DNA from: Oscillospiraceae bacterium
GTDB lineage: Bacteria; Bacillota; Clostridia; Oscillospirales; Ruminococcaceae
Assembly: GCA_900768705.1 (NCBI GenBank)
Contig: CAAGEB010000011.1
Coordinates: 76,654 to 140,653, forward strand
DNA: 64,000 nt
Direction of reading: 5' to 3'
Shown: in pieces, positions 52,449 through 63,334 of the stretch
Layout: each line of letters opens with the position of its first letter
Numbering within the stretch: position 1 is the stretch's first letter
Translations under genes and position numbers: made by a program
The notes under the pieces: model-generated
The model's input: only the letters and a program-made list of their open reading frames with translations
Told to the model about the DNA's origin: nothing
The model's database searches: none

Positions 52449-53420
52449 TTACCTTTTCTCGTTCCTATGATTATAATTCTGCTCTTTGTATTCCACAAAG
52501 CAGATTCCCTTTCTTATGGTAAAAAAGCGGTTTTTACAAGGGTTAAACCGACCGCTCCTTTTGTTAAGAAGCTCCACGGCGGTATTTATTCTCAATGCGG
52601 AAGGCTCTATTCCGCCTTCACTGAGTATTATTTTAACCGCACGGCTTTTTATCGGAGGGGGATATTCTGCCAGTCTTGCAGCGTCATATCCGTTTTTACA
52701 TCTGCACTGCTCCAGTATATTGCGGGCACGGCAATCCAGATAATCACTGTCAAGCCTGAGATTACCCGTCATTCTTGACACAGTGCCGACAAGAGAGGGA
52801 TTGAGCTTTTTGATTTCGGGAATTATATTAAGCCTTACTCTGTTGCGGGAATAGTCCTCGGAAAAATTTGTTTTATCGGTGACATAATCCTGCCCCTTTT
52901 CCGAAAGATATTCCAGTACATCCCGCCGTTCGGAAAGAATAAGCGGTCTGATTATATTTCCCCGCACAGGCGGAATTCCGCAGAGTCCCCGCAGTCCGGT
53001 TCCCCGTACCAGATTAAGCAGGACGGTTTCCAGATTGTCGTCTGCCGTATGAGCGGTTGCAATAACCGAATTTCCGCCGAAGTATTCCAGTGCTTCCTCA
53101 AAAAAAGCATACCTTGCCCGCCTTGCACACTCTTCAACGCTTTCGTGCTTTTCCGCCAGCTCCGCACAGTTGATTTTACGGGTAAACAGATCCACATCAA
53201 GCTTTCTGCACAAATCTGCACAAAATTGCTGATCATTATCGCTTTCCTCGCCCCGCAGCCCATGATTAAGATGACAGGCTCTGACACCCACGCCCATTTC
53301 TCTGAGTGCCAGCAGAAGCGACACGCTGTCTGCTCCGCCGGAAAGAGCAACTATCACCGACTGTAATTTCATGTCATACTGTTTTACCGCCAGCGTTATT
53401 TTTTGTATCAATTCGCTCAT
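52449..53420 (-). CDS. tilS: tRNA(Ile)-lysidine synthetase
   Basis: Modifies C34 of tRNA-Ile2 to lysidine so that it reads AUA. The PP-loop ATPase motif VALSGGADSVSLLLAL is at about residue 25, CHLNHGLRGEESDND and ATAHTADDNLETVLLNLVRGTGLRGL follow. It has 323 residues, shorter than the usual 400-470, so the C-terminal TilS_C domain is reduced or missing. ATG 53420 lacks a strong ribosome site; GTG 53429 in the end of dnaB is an alternative. Confidence 0.93.
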   Translation of the reverse strand: MSELIQKITLAVKQYDMKLQSVIVALSGGADSVSLLLALREMGVGVRACHLNHGLRGEESDNDQQFCADLCRKLDVDLFTRKINCAELAEKHESVEECARRARYAFFEEALEYFGGNSVIATAHTADDNLETVLLNLVRGTGLRGLCGIPPVRGNIIRPLILSERRDVLEYLSEKGQDYVTDKTNFSEDYSRNRVRLNIIPEIKKLNPSLVGTVSRMTGNLRLDSDYLDCRARNILEQCRCKNGYDAARLAEYPPPIKSRAVKIILSEGGIEPSALRINTAVELLNKRSGRFNPCKNRFFTIRKGICFVEYKEQNYNHRNEKR

Positions 53421-53425
53421 CTTTA

Positions 53426-54787
53426 TCACTTATCGGTTATATGGAACTCAGCGTTGTAGAACTTAGTAAACTCACCGTTCCAGCCTATACGGGCTGTTCC
53501 CGATTCACCGTGTCGGTTCTTCGCCACAATGCACTCGCAGACGTTCGTATCGGGATCGTTTTTGTCATAGTAGGCATTACGATAAAGAAACATTACCACA
53601 TCCGCATCCTGCTCGATTGAACCGGAATCACGAAGATCTGACAGCAGGGGCCGCTTGTCGGGACGGGCCTCTACTGCACGGGCAAGCTGCGAAAGTGCAA
53701 TAACCGGCACATTCAACTCCTTTGCCATAATCTTCAGATTTCTTGTAATCTCGGACATCTCCGCCACACGATTTCCGTGATAATTATTAACGGAGGTCAT
53801 CAGCTGAAGATGGTCGATAATTACCAGACCGAGATTTTTCATCCGCCGAAGCTTGGACTTTATGGACATAGCATTGCAGCCGGTGGTATCGTCAACATAA
53901 ATCGGCAGCTGGGAGAGTACCTCAACGGAGGTCATAATATCCTTCCATTTATCGGGAGGAACATTTCCCGTCTGCATTGCCTCCGAAGAAAGCAATGCTT
54001 CGGCACTTATCATTCTGGAAACTATCTGCTCCTTGGACATTTCCAGACTGAATACGCAAATCTGCTTGTCACGGTATTTCTTTCCCACAGCCACCGCAAT
54101 GTTCATGGCAAGGGAAGTTTTTCCCATTGCGGGACGGGCAGCAAGTATCAGCAGGTCGGAGCGATTAAGTCCGTATATCTTCTTATCAAGCTCGAAAAAA
54201 CCTGTGGAAAGTCCTCGCATAACGGGCTTTCCGCCGTTTTCGGCAGTCTGCTTTACCAGATCGTTAAGCTCGCTTACCCGGTCAAATACTATCTTGCTTA
54301 TGGGAGTGAGGCTTTTGTTTTCAACTCCCGTGCGGATATCATAAATTTTCTGCTCCGCAAAATCAAGAATCTGAGGAGCGGGATCCACGGCGGCATTGGC
54401 GGCGTCAATAATCTCTTTGGAAGCCAGAATAAGGCTTCTGAGCATATATTTTTCCAGAACAATATCCGCATATACCGCAATTTTTGAAGGTGCGGGAACC
54501 ACCTCCTGCAAATCAAACAGGTACTTTCGGGCTTCCTGCTCATTTTCAAAAATTGCCTGCTGCATACAGTATTTCTTTACCGTGATGATGTCTATGCTTT
54601 CTCCGGTCATATACATCTGTGACATTACCTGAAAAATATCACGGTTCAGTTCCGAATAAAAATGCTCGGGATGAAGGGTTCCTATAACCTCGCCTATATA
54701 GCTTCCGTCAACCAGAATACATCCCAACACCGATTTCTCGGCATCGGCATCGTAAGGAATATTTATCCCCGATAAATCGTATGCCAT
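53426..54787 (-). CDS. dnaB: Replicative DNA helicase
   Basis: The 453-residue DnaB-type helicase (DnaC in Bacillus) of the replication fork. N-terminal primase-interacting domain (NIPYDADAEKSVLGCILVDGSYI), RecA-like domain with Walker A AARPAMGKTSLAMNIA, and SEITRNLKIMAKELNVPVIALSQL, ARAVEARPDKRPLLSDLRDSG. No intein is seen. It follows rplI by two bases, in the order gdpP-rplI-dnaB usual for Firmicutes. Confidence 0.97.
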   Translation of the reverse strand: MAYDLSGINIPYDADAEKSVLGCILVDGSYIGEVIGTLHPEHFYSELNRDIFQVMSQMYMTGESIDIITVKKYCMQQAIFENEQEARKYLFDLQEVVPAPSKIAVYADIVLEKYMLRSLILASKEIIDAANAAVDPAPQILDFAEQKIYDIRTGVENKSLTPISKIVFDRVSELNDLVKQTAENGGKPVMRGLSTGFFELDKKIYGLNRSDLLILAARPAMGKTSLAMNIAVAVGKKYRDKQICVFSLEMSKEQIVSRMISAEALLSSEAMQTGNVPPDKWKDIMTSVEVLSQLPIYVDDTTGCNAMSIKSKLRRMKNLGLVIIDHLQLMTSVNNYHGNRVAEMSEITRNLKIMAKELNVPVIALSQLARAVEARPDKRPLLSDLRDSGSIEQDADVVMFLYRNAYYDKNDPDTNVCECIVAKNRHGESGTARIGWNGEFTKFYNAEFHITDK

Positions 54788-54789
54788 TT

Positions 54790-55236
54790 TTATTCTTCCT
54801 CAACATGAACGGTAAACTTTGCCGAAACACCCGCATAAAGCTTTGCTTCTGCGGAAAAATCACCGAAGCCCTCTATTTTAAGGGCGATATTGATTTTCTT
54901 CTTGTCCACATCCAGATTAAGGGACTGCTTGATTGCAGCAGATACTTCCTTGGAGGTTACAGTACCGAAAAGTCTGCCGTTCTGACCCGCCTTTGCCTTG
55001 ACTACAACTGTCTTTCCCTCAAGTGCGGAAGCAGTTTCCTTTGCGTTGGCTGTATCCACATCAATTTTGTGCTGTGCGCTGTCCTTTTCTCCCTGAAGTA
55101 TATTCAGATTCTGCGCCGTTGCGGGACGGGCAAGTCCTTTTTTGATGAGGCAGTTGTTGGCATAGCCGTCCTTTACTTCCTTAACCTCGCCCTTTTTTCC
55201 TGTGCCTTTGACATCCTCAAGCAAAATTACTTTCAT
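54790..55236 (-). CDS. rplI: 50S ribosomal protein L9
   Basis: A 148-residue L9 protein: [28 protein letters not shown] and [14 protein letters not shown] at the N-terminal domain, long helix, then C-terminal domain with [19 protein letters not shown] 55236 follows AAGGAG; it starts 23 bases past the gdpP stop. Confidence 0.97.
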   Translation of the reverse strand: MKVILLEDVKGTGKKGEVKEVKDGYANNCLIKKGLARPATAQNLNILQGEKDSAQHKIDVDTANAKETASALEGKTVVVKAKAGQNGRLFGTVTSKEVSAAIKQSLNLDVDKKKINIALKIEGFGDFSAEAKLYAGVSAKFTVHVEEE

Positions 55237-55259
55237 AATAATAACTCCTTTTTCGTACA

Positions 55260-57302
55260 TTACTCCTCATCGGGAGTTGAAGTAAAATAATTATCTATAA
55301 CCGTCTGTAGCTTTGAAACGACTTCATCCTTAGTCACGCCGTAAAGCTGTGCGCCCGCCATGGACTGATGACCTCCGCCGTTATCCTTCTTTTCCCCCAC
55401 ATTTTCCATAATAGTCTGGACATTTACCTTACCGAGAGAACGGGCGCTTATGCTCCAGCCGTTTTCTATGGGATAGATTGTAAAGGAAGCATCAACATTG
55501 CTGAAATACAGCATTTCATCGGCAGCCTGAGAACACAGTACCCGTATTTCGGGAAAGCTATGTTCCACCACTGCAATGGCGCAGGTTGCACGGTAAATAT
55601 ATGCGGAAGAAATAATCTCCGCTTTTTTCTTTCTCTGCTCTATGGTTGTATCAAAAAGCTTCTTTACGGAAATTGTATCCGCTCCAACCTTTTTAAGATA
55701 AGCAGCCGCTTCAAAGGTAGAAACGCTGGTACGCATAACAAAATCCTTTGTATCCAGCGTAATTCCTGCCAGAAGTGCTCCCGCAGCCTCCTTATCCAGA
55801 AGCACCTCATTGCTGAAATACTGGATAATCTCCGTTACCAGCTCACAGGCAGAAGAAGCATTCGGCTCATGGCAGCGTACCGCAAATTCCGTGATTGCGC
55901 CGTTGCTCAGACGGTGGTGGTCTATGATTACCACACGGTTTTTCTGAGCTGTCTCATAAAGCTCCCGATCCTCAAGATTGCGAAGTATATGTGTATCCAC
56001 AATAATAAGTACCGATTTTGGCGTTATCCATTGACGAACCTTTTCCGGCTCCTGAATAATATCCTCGTAATCCGAGAAGCGGTCGAAAAGCGACGACGCA
56101 TTGGTTTTTGAATCTCTGGTTCTGGCAACCGTATATGCCGGAATACCCAGTCTTCTTATGGCACAGGTAAGACCAAGCGCACTTCCCGCACTGTCAAAAT
56201 CGCTGTAAGCGTGACCCATAATGTAAACCGTATCCGCCGTTCCGATAAGACTTTTGATATTCTCTGCCGCAAGGCGGATTTTTACCTTTCCGGTACGCTC
56301 CTTTCCCGGAGAATTCGCACCGAACGCCTCAAAGCCGTTCTTGGTCTTGACAATAGCCTGATCTCCTCCACGGTCGAGTGCTTTTTCCAGCATTTCTGCC
56401 GCAATCCGCTCGCTGTCATTCAGATCAACTCCCGTGGTTCCGATTCCAATAGATAAGGTAACGACTCCCCTGTTGGGAACAACAATTTCATGAGCCTTGT
56501 TGATAATTGCCATTTTGCCTTTTATCATTTCGTCCAGGTATTGTTTTTCAAGAACAATCAGGAACTTATCGCCCTTTGTTTTTTCCAGAACCGCCTTTTT
56601 CTCGTAAAAATACTCTTCGATAAGACGGTCAACCTGACTGGTAACCGAAGCACGGTCGCTTTCCTTTGCTCCTGAAAGCAGTTCTTCGTAGTTGTCAACC
56701 ACAACGATCAGAACTACGGGTCTTGACATATCGTAGGTCTGCTTCATCTGCTTATAGTCTGTAATATCGCGGAATATCAGCATGGTGATTTTCTCGTCGT
56801 CCACATCTCCGTCAAGGAAGGACTTTCCGCCTATCTTTTCATCAATGCTGAATTCGTGAGGATTGGAATAAACCCTGTACCAGTTATCGCCAAAATGAAT
56901 TTCTCTGCCCTCGGAGCCGAAAAGCTCCATAGGTATATCGGTAATTGCGTCAATAGAGCTTTTATCCTCGGTGGGAACGAAAAAGGTTTTATCAAAGCTG
57001 TCGTTACTCCAGATAACACAGCCCTCCGCATCCACAATACACATCGGGAGAGGAAAATCAATAAGCGATTTCTGATTTGTTACCCGTATTTCCTGACCCA
57101 GCTGCTCCAGATACCAGTATTCGCTCTGACGGATCTGAAGGAGCTTTCCGAGAGTAAGTCCGGAAACACCCAGCAGAACAGGGAGCGTTATCCAGAACAT
57201 AAGCGGCTCGTTTCTGAAAACAAACACATCAACAAGAATGAGAATAACTATCAGCGAGCTTACAGCCGCAAGAAGTACATTGCTCTTGTAGAAATTCTTC
57301 AT
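55260..57302 (-). CDS. gdpP: Cyclic-di-AMP phosphodiesterase GdpP
   Basis: A 680-residue membrane protein that hydrolyses c-di-AMP to pApA. Two N-terminal helices, a PAS domain (about residues 60-175), a degenerate GGDEF domain ([12 protein letters not shown], near residue 245), then DHH ([35 protein letters not shown]) and DHHA1 ([34 protein letters not shown]). The domain order is exactly that of GdpP. It controls potassium, wall and osmotic balance. ATG 57302; rplI and dnaB follow. Confidence 0.96.
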   Translation of the reverse strand: MKNFYKSNVLLAAVSSLIVILILVDVFVFRNEPLMFWITLPVLLGVSGLTLGKLLQIRQSEYWYLEQLGQEIRVTNQKSLIDFPLPMCIVDAEGCVIWSNDSFDKTFFVPTEDKSSIDAITDIPMELFGSEGREIHFGDNWYRVYSNPHEFSIDEKIGGKSFLDGDVDDEKITMLIFRDITDYKQMKQTYDMSRPVVLIVVVDNYEELLSGAKESDRASVTSQVDRLIEEYFYEKKAVLEKTKGDKFLIVLEKQYLDEMIKGKMAIINKAHEIVVPNRGVVTLSIGIGTTGVDLNDSERIAAEMLEKALDRGGDQAIVKTKNGFEAFGANSPGKERTGKVKIRLAAENIKSLIGTADTVYIMGHAYSDFDSAGSALGLTCAIRRLGIPAYTVARTRDSKTNASSLFDRFSDYEDIIQEPEKVRQWITPKSVLIIVDTHILRNLEDRELYETAQKNRVVIIDHHRLSNGAITEFAVRCHEPNASSACELVTEIIQYFSNEVLLDKEAAGALLAGITLDTKDFVMRTSVSTFEAAAYLKKVGADTISVKKLFDTTIEQRKKKAEIISSAYIYRATCAIAVVEHSFPEIRVLCSQAADEMLYFSNVDASFTIYPIENGWSISARSLGKVNVQTIMENVGEKKDNGGGHQSMAGAQLYGVTKDEVVSKLQTVIDNYFTSTPDEE

Positions 57303-57445
57303 TCACACTCCCCCTCTGTTTTTCGGTTTCCTCATATCCCGCAAATCAATAGCTGTATCCAAAACTCGGTATATTCCCGCAATTGCGGACGCCTTTACGC
57401 ATACAGCTCTAAACATTGCCGTAATCGTGGTCGGTTTTCGCTCTG

Positions 57446-59428
57446 TCAGACCTCCATAATTATCGGAAGAATCATAGGACTGCGCTTGGTTTTTGAATAG
57501 ATAAAATCCGAAAGCTCATCTCGCATTGCAGATTTGATATTACCCCACTCACGGACATTCCGCAAAGTAAGATTATCCATAGTCTGCTTCATAAGCTGCT
57601 TTGCTTCGTCAAGCAAAGCTTCGCTTTCACGGACATATACAAAGCCTCTGGATACAATATCCGGGCCAGCAAGCACTTTTCCACTCTCCCGCTCAATGGT
57701 AGCAACAATAATCAGAACACCGTCCTCTGCAAGATGCTTTCTGTCACGAAGAACAACGCTTCCCACATCTCCCACGCCGAAACCGTCAACCATAACCTTT
57801 CCGCTGGGAACGGTTCCCACAACCTTCATCTCAACGCCGTCTGTTTCCAGCACATCGCCAAGATCCGCAATAAAGCAGTTTTCCTTTGGAATTCCCATTC
57901 CGACTGCCAGATCGGTATGCTTTTTCAGATGCTTATATTCGCCGTGAATGGGTACAAAAAATCTGGGCTTGGTAAGAGAAAGCATCATTTTCAGCTCTTC
58001 CTGACAAGCATGGCCGGAAACATGAACCTCATACATTCCCTCGTAAATTACCTCTGCCCCCTGCTTCATCAGCTCGTTGATAACCTTTGTTACCAGCTTT
58101 TCATTGCCGGGAATGGGGTTTGCGGAAATAATTATAAAATCATTGGGTGTAATTGTTACCTGTCTATGCTCGCCTCCGGACATTCTGGACAAAGCGGAAA
58201 GCGGCTCTCCCTGACTTCCGGTAGTAGCAATAACCAGTTCATCCGGTTCATAGCTGTTTACATCCTCAATATCTATAAGAGTGCCATCGGGAACTTTTAT
58301 ATAGTTAAGCTCCACAGCCTTGGAAATAACATTTACCATGCTTCTGCCCGAAACAGCCACATGTCTCCCATGCTTTACGGCTTCGTCGATAATCTGCTGA
58401 ATACGGTGGATATTGCTGGAGAAGGTGGCAATGATAATTCGTTTGCCCTCCGCTCTGTTGAACAATCCCCGGAAGCTCTCCCCCACAGCCCGCTCGCTTC
58501 TGGTGTAGCCGGGACGCTCCGCATTGGTGCTTTCACCCATAAGCGCAAGCACGCCTCTGTTGCCAAGCTCGCCAAATCTTGCCAGGTCGATAATCCCGCC
58601 CTCAATAGGCGTATAATCCACCTTGAAATCACCCGTATGCACAATAACTCCCGCAGGGGTATGAATTGCAAGGGCGCAGGAATCGGGAATGGAATGATTA
58701 ACTCTGATAAATTCCACGCTCATGCATCCCATACGCACATTCTGTCTGGGTTCCACAACATTAAGGGAAGCCTGTGAAATAAGCCCATGCTCTCTGAGCT
58801 TTCCTTCAACCAGTCCCAAAGTAAGCCGTGTTCCGTAAATGGGAACATTTACTTTTTTCAAAAGGTACGGCAGTGCGCCGATATGGTCCTCGTGACCGTG
58901 GGTAATAACAATTCCCCTGAATTTATCCTTATTCTTTTCCAAGTAAGTGAAATCCGGCACAACCAGATCTACACCCGGCATTTCCTCGTCCGGAAAAGCA
59001 AGACCGCAGTCCACAATGAACATATCGTTGCAGCACTCATAGACATAAAGGTTCTTGCCTATTTCATTTAATCCGCCCAGCGCAAAAAAGCGCACCGGAG
59101 TTCTCCTGTTTTCCCGCTTCTGGGGAGCGTTCCGAGAGGCGGTTACACCGTTCTGACCCTGAACTGCGGGAACAGAGCCGCCGGGATTTCCCGTGCGGGA
59201 TTTGCTTCCGTTAAGCACAGCTTTTCCTCCCGAAAAGGGATTGTATCTTCCCGCAGAAGAAGAGCGGCACGCAGACTTATTATAGCCTCCCGGAGCAGGT
59301 TTGCTCGGATAAGGCTTCTTCATCGTCTGCGGCACCGAATTCTTTGCACGGGCTTCAGACGAATTATCCTGCTTCTTTGCTATGTTTTCCTTTGCGGTGA
59401 ACAAGCTGTTGTTTGACAATAATCCCAT
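57446..59428 (-). CDS. rnj: Ribonuclease J
   Basis: A 660-residue beta-CASP metallo-beta-lactamase RNase with 5'-3' exo- and endonuclease activity, central to mRNA decay. The first about 105 residues are a basic, low-complexity tail (Ser/Gly/Pro/Lys-rich) not found in Bacillus RNase J. The core starts VRFFALGGLNEIGKN; the metal motif HGHEDH is at residues 177-182, then MGESTNAERPGYTRSE and HVSGHACQEELKMML. ATG 59428 follows AAAGGAA. Confidence 0.95.
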   Translation of the reverse strand: MGLLSNNSLFTAKENIAKKQDNSSEARAKNSVPQTMKKPYPSKPAPGGYNKSACRSSSAGRYNPFSGGKAVLNGSKSRTGNPGGSVPAVQGQNGVTASRNAPQKRENRRTPVRFFALGGLNEIGKNLYVYECCNDMFIVDCGLAFPDEEMPGVDLVVPDFTYLEKNKDKFRGIVITHGHEDHIGALPYLLKKVNVPIYGTRLTLGLVEGKLREHGLISQASLNVVEPRQNVRMGCMSVEFIRVNHSIPDSCALAIHTPAGVIVHTGDFKVDYTPIEGGIIDLARFGELGNRGVLALMGESTNAERPGYTRSERAVGESFRGLFNRAEGKRIIIATFSSNIHRIQQIIDEAVKHGRHVAVSGRSMVNVISKAVELNYIKVPDGTLIDIEDVNSYEPDELVIATTGSQGEPLSALSRMSGGEHRQVTITPNDFIIISANPIPGNEKLVTKVINELMKQGAEVIYEGMYEVHVSGHACQEELKMMLSLTKPRFFVPIHGEYKHLKKHTDLAVGMGIPKENCFIADLGDVLETDGVEMKVVGTVPSGKVMVDGFGVGDVGSVVLRDRKHLAEDGVLIIVATIERESGKVLAGPDIVSRGFVYVRESEALLDEAKQLMKQTMDNLTLRNVREWGNIKSAMRDELSDFIYSKTKRSPMILPIIMEV

Positions 59429-59431
59429 AAA

Positions 59432-59560
59432 TTATTCCTTTCTGAACTGCCGAAAATCCGCATAGCAAAGCTGTTCGCCTAAGGCAATTCCGCAAATCGG
59501 GCAGAAATAAACCACAAACGGCAAAGAATAGCGAATTTTCACAAAAATATCCCATTCCAA
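59432..59560 (-). CDS. Possible small CxxC protein upstream of rnj
   Basis: A 42-codon frame from TTG 59560, seven bases after AGGGA, ending three bases before the rnj ATG. It reads MEWDIFVKIRYSLPFVVYF and then a CPICG knuckle with a further Cys. Not recognised. The tight spacing to rnj suggests co-expression, but it may be only leader sequence. Confidence 0.4.
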   Translation of the reverse strand: MEWDIFVKIRYSLPFVVYFCPICGIALGEQLCYADFRQFRKE

Positions 59561-59727
59561 AAATACATCCCTGCAGCTTTTAAAACATTGGTATGATACG
59601 ATATGTAATTTCCAGATTTTTACTTTGATATTAAGCACGGTATGTACACATATATAAAAGGAGCCCTGCTCCAAAGTTCCGAAAATAATTATCTCAATTT
59701 CCACAAACAAGACAATACATACTTTAT

Positions 59728-59756
59728 ATTATACCCTCTTTTCCCAAAATTGTCAA
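59728..59756 (-). promoter_or_regulatory. Promoter of rnj
   Basis: Perfect TTGACA, 17 bases, TATAAT on the minus strand. The leader to rnj is about 290 bases; apart from the small frame at 59432-59560 I see nothing in it. Confidence 0.82.
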
Positions 59757-59903
59757 GAGGTTATTTCTGAAATTGCGGACTCATCCGCTTTTTTGGAAAC
59801 TTATGGAATAAAATGAGTTATTCGCCGTTGCATATTTCCTCTGATATCTTCCCCGCTAATGCAAAATATAATTCCAGAAACTCTTGAAAGGAGATAAGGC
59901 TTT

Positions 59904-59933
59904 TTGAGAAAAACAGAAGCCATTGATATATAA
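59904..59933 (+). CDS. Nine-codon minicistron coupled to spoIVB
   Basis: TTG 59904 to TAA 59933, encoding MRKTEAIDI. Strong ribosome site AAAGGAG at 59887-59893 precedes it, and its stop overlaps the spoIVB start (TAATG). The spoIVB ATG itself has no Shine-Dalgarno, so ribosomes may reach it by re-initiation. Confidence 0.4.
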   Translation: MRKTEAIDI

Positions 59934-60931
59934 TGAGCAGATTTACAAAATTTATCCTTGCATTATTAATGTCCGTGCTTCCCTTGCTCAGCGGATCAGC
60001 CGGGGGATATGCCGCAGAAAGTTCAGCAGCTAAGCAGCGGGATTATGTTATTCCCTGCGGTACGCCCTTCGGAATAAAGGTTAAATCTGAGGGAGTGATG
60101 GTTATTGAAACCGCCGGGAATTCCCCCGCCGAAAAGGCAGGAATAAAGCCCGGAGATGTTGTTACCTCAGTTAACGGAAGAACAGTCACAACAAATCGGG
60201 AAATAGCCTGCGCAATACAGCTGGAAGAAAGCGAAACTCAAATCGTTATAAAGCGAAACAGCGATGAAATCAAGCTTTCGGCTCTGCCGGAAAACATCGG
60301 AGGTACGCTGAAGCTGGGTATGTGGGTAAGAGACAGTGCCGCCGGAATAGGAACACTGACTTTCTACGACCCTGACAGCGGAGGCTTCGGAGGTCTGGGA
60401 CACGCAGTCAACGATGTGACCACCGGAGAAACCGTTCCCCTGCGCATAGGAGAAATAACCGACGCTGAAATTTACGATGTGGTAAAAGGAAAGGAAGGCT
60501 GTGCCGGAGAATTGTGCGGAACCATAACAGCAAATTCCGATATCGGTACTCTGTCGGAAAACACCGAAGCGGGCGTATTCGGTAAGCTTGATGAACCGGT
60601 AAATGGGAAAGCAATTCCCGTGGCATACAGGCAGGAAATTCATACAGGACCCGCTAAAATTCTGGCAACGATTGATGAAAACGGCGCACAGGAATATGAT
60701 ATTGAAATTCTCCGAATGAACTTCTTCGACCCGGAGGGATCAAAGGGTATGCTGATACGCATTACCGACAGCAAACTTCTTGAAAAAACCGGCGGAATAG
60801 TTAAGGGTATGAGCGGAAGTCCTATAATACAGGACGGAATGCTGGCAGGAGCCGTAACTCATGTTCTGGTAAACGACCCCTCCTGCGGTTACGCAATTCC
60901 TGCGGAAAGTATGATGAAGCACATTTCCTGA
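59933..60931 (+). CDS. spoIVB: SpoIVB serine peptidase (stage IV sporulation)
   Basis: A 332-residue signalling protease (family S55) secreted from the forespore to trigger SpoIVFB and sigma-K activation. N-terminal signal/anchor helix ending in SAGGYAA, PDZ domain (residues about 45-110, GNSPAEKAGIKPGDVVTSVNGR), and peptidase domain with the catalytic His in GGLGHAV and Ser in VKGMSGSPIIQDG. It is shorter than Bacillus SpoIVB (about 425). A sigma-G promoter is expected; I see only weak matches upstream (TGCATA near 59829). Confidence 0.94.
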   Translation: MSRFTKFILALLMSVLPLLSGSAGGYAAESSAAKQRDYVIPCGTPFGIKVKSEGVMVIETAGNSPAEKAGIKPGDVVTSVNGRTVTTNREIACAIQLEESETQIVIKRNSDEIKLSALPENIGGTLKLGMWVRDSAAGIGTLTFYDPDSGGFGGLGHAVNDVTTGETVPLRIGEITDAEIYDVVKGKEGCAGELCGTITANSDIGTLSENTEAGVFGKLDEPVNGKAIPVAYRQEIHTGPAKILATIDENGAQEYDIEILRMNFFDPEGSKGMLIRITDSKLLEKTGGIVKGMSGSPIIQDGMLAGAVTHVLVNDPSCGYAIPAESMMKHIS

Positions 60932-60937
60932 CAAACG

Positions 60938-60959
60938 GGAGAGCCCTCGGCGGCTCTCC
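60938..60959. terminator. Hairpin between convergent spoIVB and clpC-like genes
   Basis: GGAGAGCC/GGCTCTCC, 8-bp perfect arms, loop of six. T tails are weak on both strands; likely shared by the two genes. Confidence 0.6.
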
Positions 60960-60966
60960 GAATTTG

Positions 60967-63282
60967 TTATGCGCTTTTGGTTGAATTGCACAACAATCGA
61001 ACATCAAATCCCTCTTCTGCGGCAAACACCTCTGCCCTGCAATTATCCGGAAGGCAGCCTTCAATTATTTTCCCCGAAAGCATATCTTCAATCTCCACGG
61101 TTATCCTGCGGCGAAGAGGTCTTGCTCCCATTTCGCTGCAATCAGTGCTGCCGCATATACGCTTAGCCACCTCCGGTTCAAAGGTCAGCTCTATTCCACG
61201 CTGACCCGCCCGCTCAGAAACCGCCGCCAGCATTTTTCCGCAAATACTTTCCAGATTTGCTTCGGAAAGTCTGTTGAATACCACCACATTATCAATACGA
61301 TTAATAAGTTCGGGGCTGAATCGGTCTTTGAGTGCCTTTATTACATCTCCGCTGTCTCCGGTCTTTCCCGCAAATCCCACCGATCTTCGCTGCATTTCCT
61401 CTGCGCCGATATTTCCCGTCATTATTACAATTGCGCTGCGAAAATCAGCTTTTCTTCCGTCCGAGGCCGTAAGCATTCCCTCCTCCAAAATCTGAAGCAG
61501 CAGATTCAGCACCTCCGGATGAGCTTTTTCCACCTCGTCAAAAAGCACTACCGAGTAGGGAGCAGATCTCACATCTCTTATAAGACGGCCCTCCTCCTCG
61601 TATCCTACATATCCCGGAGGCGAACCAATCAGCTTGGAAACCGAATGCCGCTCCATATATTCCGACATATCGTACCGCAAAAGATGACGCTCGCTGCCGA
61701 AAACTCCCTCTGCCAGACCCTTTGCAAGCTCTGTTTTTCCCACTCCGGTTTGTCCAAGAAACAGGAATGAACCTATGGGACGATTGGGATCACGCAGTCC
61801 CGCTCTTCCTCTGCGTACCGCATTTGCCACCAGAGACACCGCTTTATCCTGACCGATAACCCGCTTTTGAAGTATGCCCTCCAATTCATACAATCGTTTG
61901 CTTTCGTCGGCGGTGAGCTTCGCCGCAGGAATTCCCGTAATAGCTGACAATGCTTCCGCCACATTATTTTCGTCAACCAGAATTCTCTCTTTAACTATAC
62001 GCTCCTTTAAAGCGGCAACAAGGCTTTTATCGGAAAATCTGGCGGTTCTGGCACGGGCAGCCGCCTCATCAATTAAATCGATTGCCTTGTCAGGAAAGGT
62101 TCTGGCAGGAAGATAACGACGGGACATTTTTACAGCGGCGGAAATTGCGCTGTCGGTTATTATGGCGTGGTGATGTTCCTCAAGCTTGCTGCGAAGCCCG
62201 TTCAGAATACAGATAGTCGCAGCTTCATCAGGCTGTTCCACATTAACCGGTCGGAAACGGCGATCAAGGGCACTGTCCTTTTCGATATACCTTCGATATT
62301 CCGTAATTGTTGTAGCACCGATAAGGCAGAGCTTTCCTCTGGCAAGAAGAGGCTTCATAATGCTTGCGGCGTCTATTGCACCCTCCGCAGCACCTGTTCC
62401 CACTATCATATGAATTTCATCAATGAATAATATAACTCCCGGATTATTGCACGCTTCTTCCAGTGCGCCTTTCAGTCTTTCCTCGAAATCTCCCCGATAC
62501 TTTGCTCCGCTTAGCATTGCGGACAAATCCAGTTCGTAAACCTGCTTATCCAGAAGCTCACGGGGTACATTTCCGCTTACGATTCTCTGTGCGAAACCCT
62601 CCACAACAGCGGTTTTTCCCACTCCCGCTTCACCGATAAGACAGGGATTGTTTTTGCCTCTGCGAAGAAGAATCTGCACCATTCGTTCGATTTCCGTATC
62701 CCTGCCGATAACCGGATCAAGCTTTCCATCTCTTGCCTCGGCGGTAAGATCTCTCCCGTACTTGGCAAGCATGGCAAATTCGGTTTTCTTAGTCTGGTTC
62801 TGCTTGGCTCTGGCGGTGGGCTGATTATCGAAATTCTGCGCCCGATACTGCACCGAGAAGGCGTCGTTGTATAATTTTGCAAGAACATCTGTTCCCAATT
62901 CGTAAAGCATTGCATAAGCTGTACATTCACGGTCGGACAGCATTGCGCAAAGAATATGCTCCGTACCCGTGCAGTTGTCGTTTCGTGCCGCCGCCACAGC
63001 TCTTGCGGATAAAAGGAGCTTTTTCAATCTCGGAGAAAAATTCTTTTCCGAGAGTACCAGACCGGGTCCAAGTCCGGCTCTGTCCTTTAATCTTAGTATC
63101 AGCTCTCTGAAATTAACCTGCCGTCTGGCGAGCAGTACGCCTGCTGCACTTTCCGGATTCTTAGCCATTGCACACAGAAGATGTTCACTTCCGATATAGG
63201 TATGTCCCATCTGACCTGCGATTGTTACCGCCGAAGCAATTGCCAATTCTGCGTTCTGTGAAAATGCGGGAATATTATTCAT
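60967..63282 (-). CDS. ClpC-like AAA+ ATPase with sigma-G-type promoter
   Basis: A 771-residue Clp/Hsp100 unfoldase: double Clp_N domain (residues 5-145), AAA1 with [13 protein letters not shown] and [15 protein letters not shown], short middle region, AAA2 with [16 protein letters not shown] and [20 protein letters not shown], and a D2-small domain. It is shorter than ClpC and shows no clear UVR-containing middle domain, so it may use other partners. ATG 63282 follows GAAGGTGG. The promoter at 63335-63364 matches forespore sigma-G, and the convergent neighbour is spoIVB; a role in spore formation is inferred. Confidence 0.9.
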   Translation of the reverse strand: MNNIPAFSQNAELAIASAVTIAGQMGHTYIGSEHLLCAMAKNPESAAGVLLARRQVNFRELILRLKDRAGLGPGLVLSEKNFSPRLKKLLLSARAVAAARNDNCTGTEHILCAMLSDRECTAYAMLYELGTDVLAKLYNDAFSVQYRAQNFDNQPTARAKQNQTKKTEFAMLAKYGRDLTAEARDGKLDPVIGRDTEIERMVQILLRRGKNNPCLIGEAGVGKTAVVEGFAQRIVSGNVPRELLDKQVYELDLSAMLSGAKYRGDFEERLKGALEEACNNPGVILFIDEIHMIVGTGAAEGAIDAASIMKPLLARGKLCLIGATTITEYRRYIEKDSALDRRFRPVNVEQPDEAATICILNGLRSKLEEHHHAIITDSAISAAVKMSRRYLPARTFPDKAIDLIDEAAARARTARFSDKSLVAALKERIVKERILVDENNVAEALSAITGIPAAKLTADESKRLYELEGILQKRVIGQDKAVSLVANAVRRGRAGLRDPNRPIGSFLFLGQTGVGKTELAKGLAEGVFGSERHLLRYDMSEYMERHSVSKLIGSPPGYVGYEEEGRLIRDVRSAPYSVVLFDEVEKAHPEVLNLLLQILEEGMLTASDGRKADFRSAIVIMTGNIGAEEMQRRSVGFAGKTGDSGDVIKALKDRFSPELINRIDNVVVFNRLSEANLESICGKMLAAVSERAGQRGIELTFEPEVAKRICGSTDCSEMGARPLRRRITVEIEDMLSGKIIEGCLPDNCRAEVFAAEEGFDVRLLCNSTKSA

Positions 63283-63334
63283 ACAATCCACCTTCTTTGT
63301 TGTTCTCTTGCCGTCCTTTGTTATCAGGCAAATA

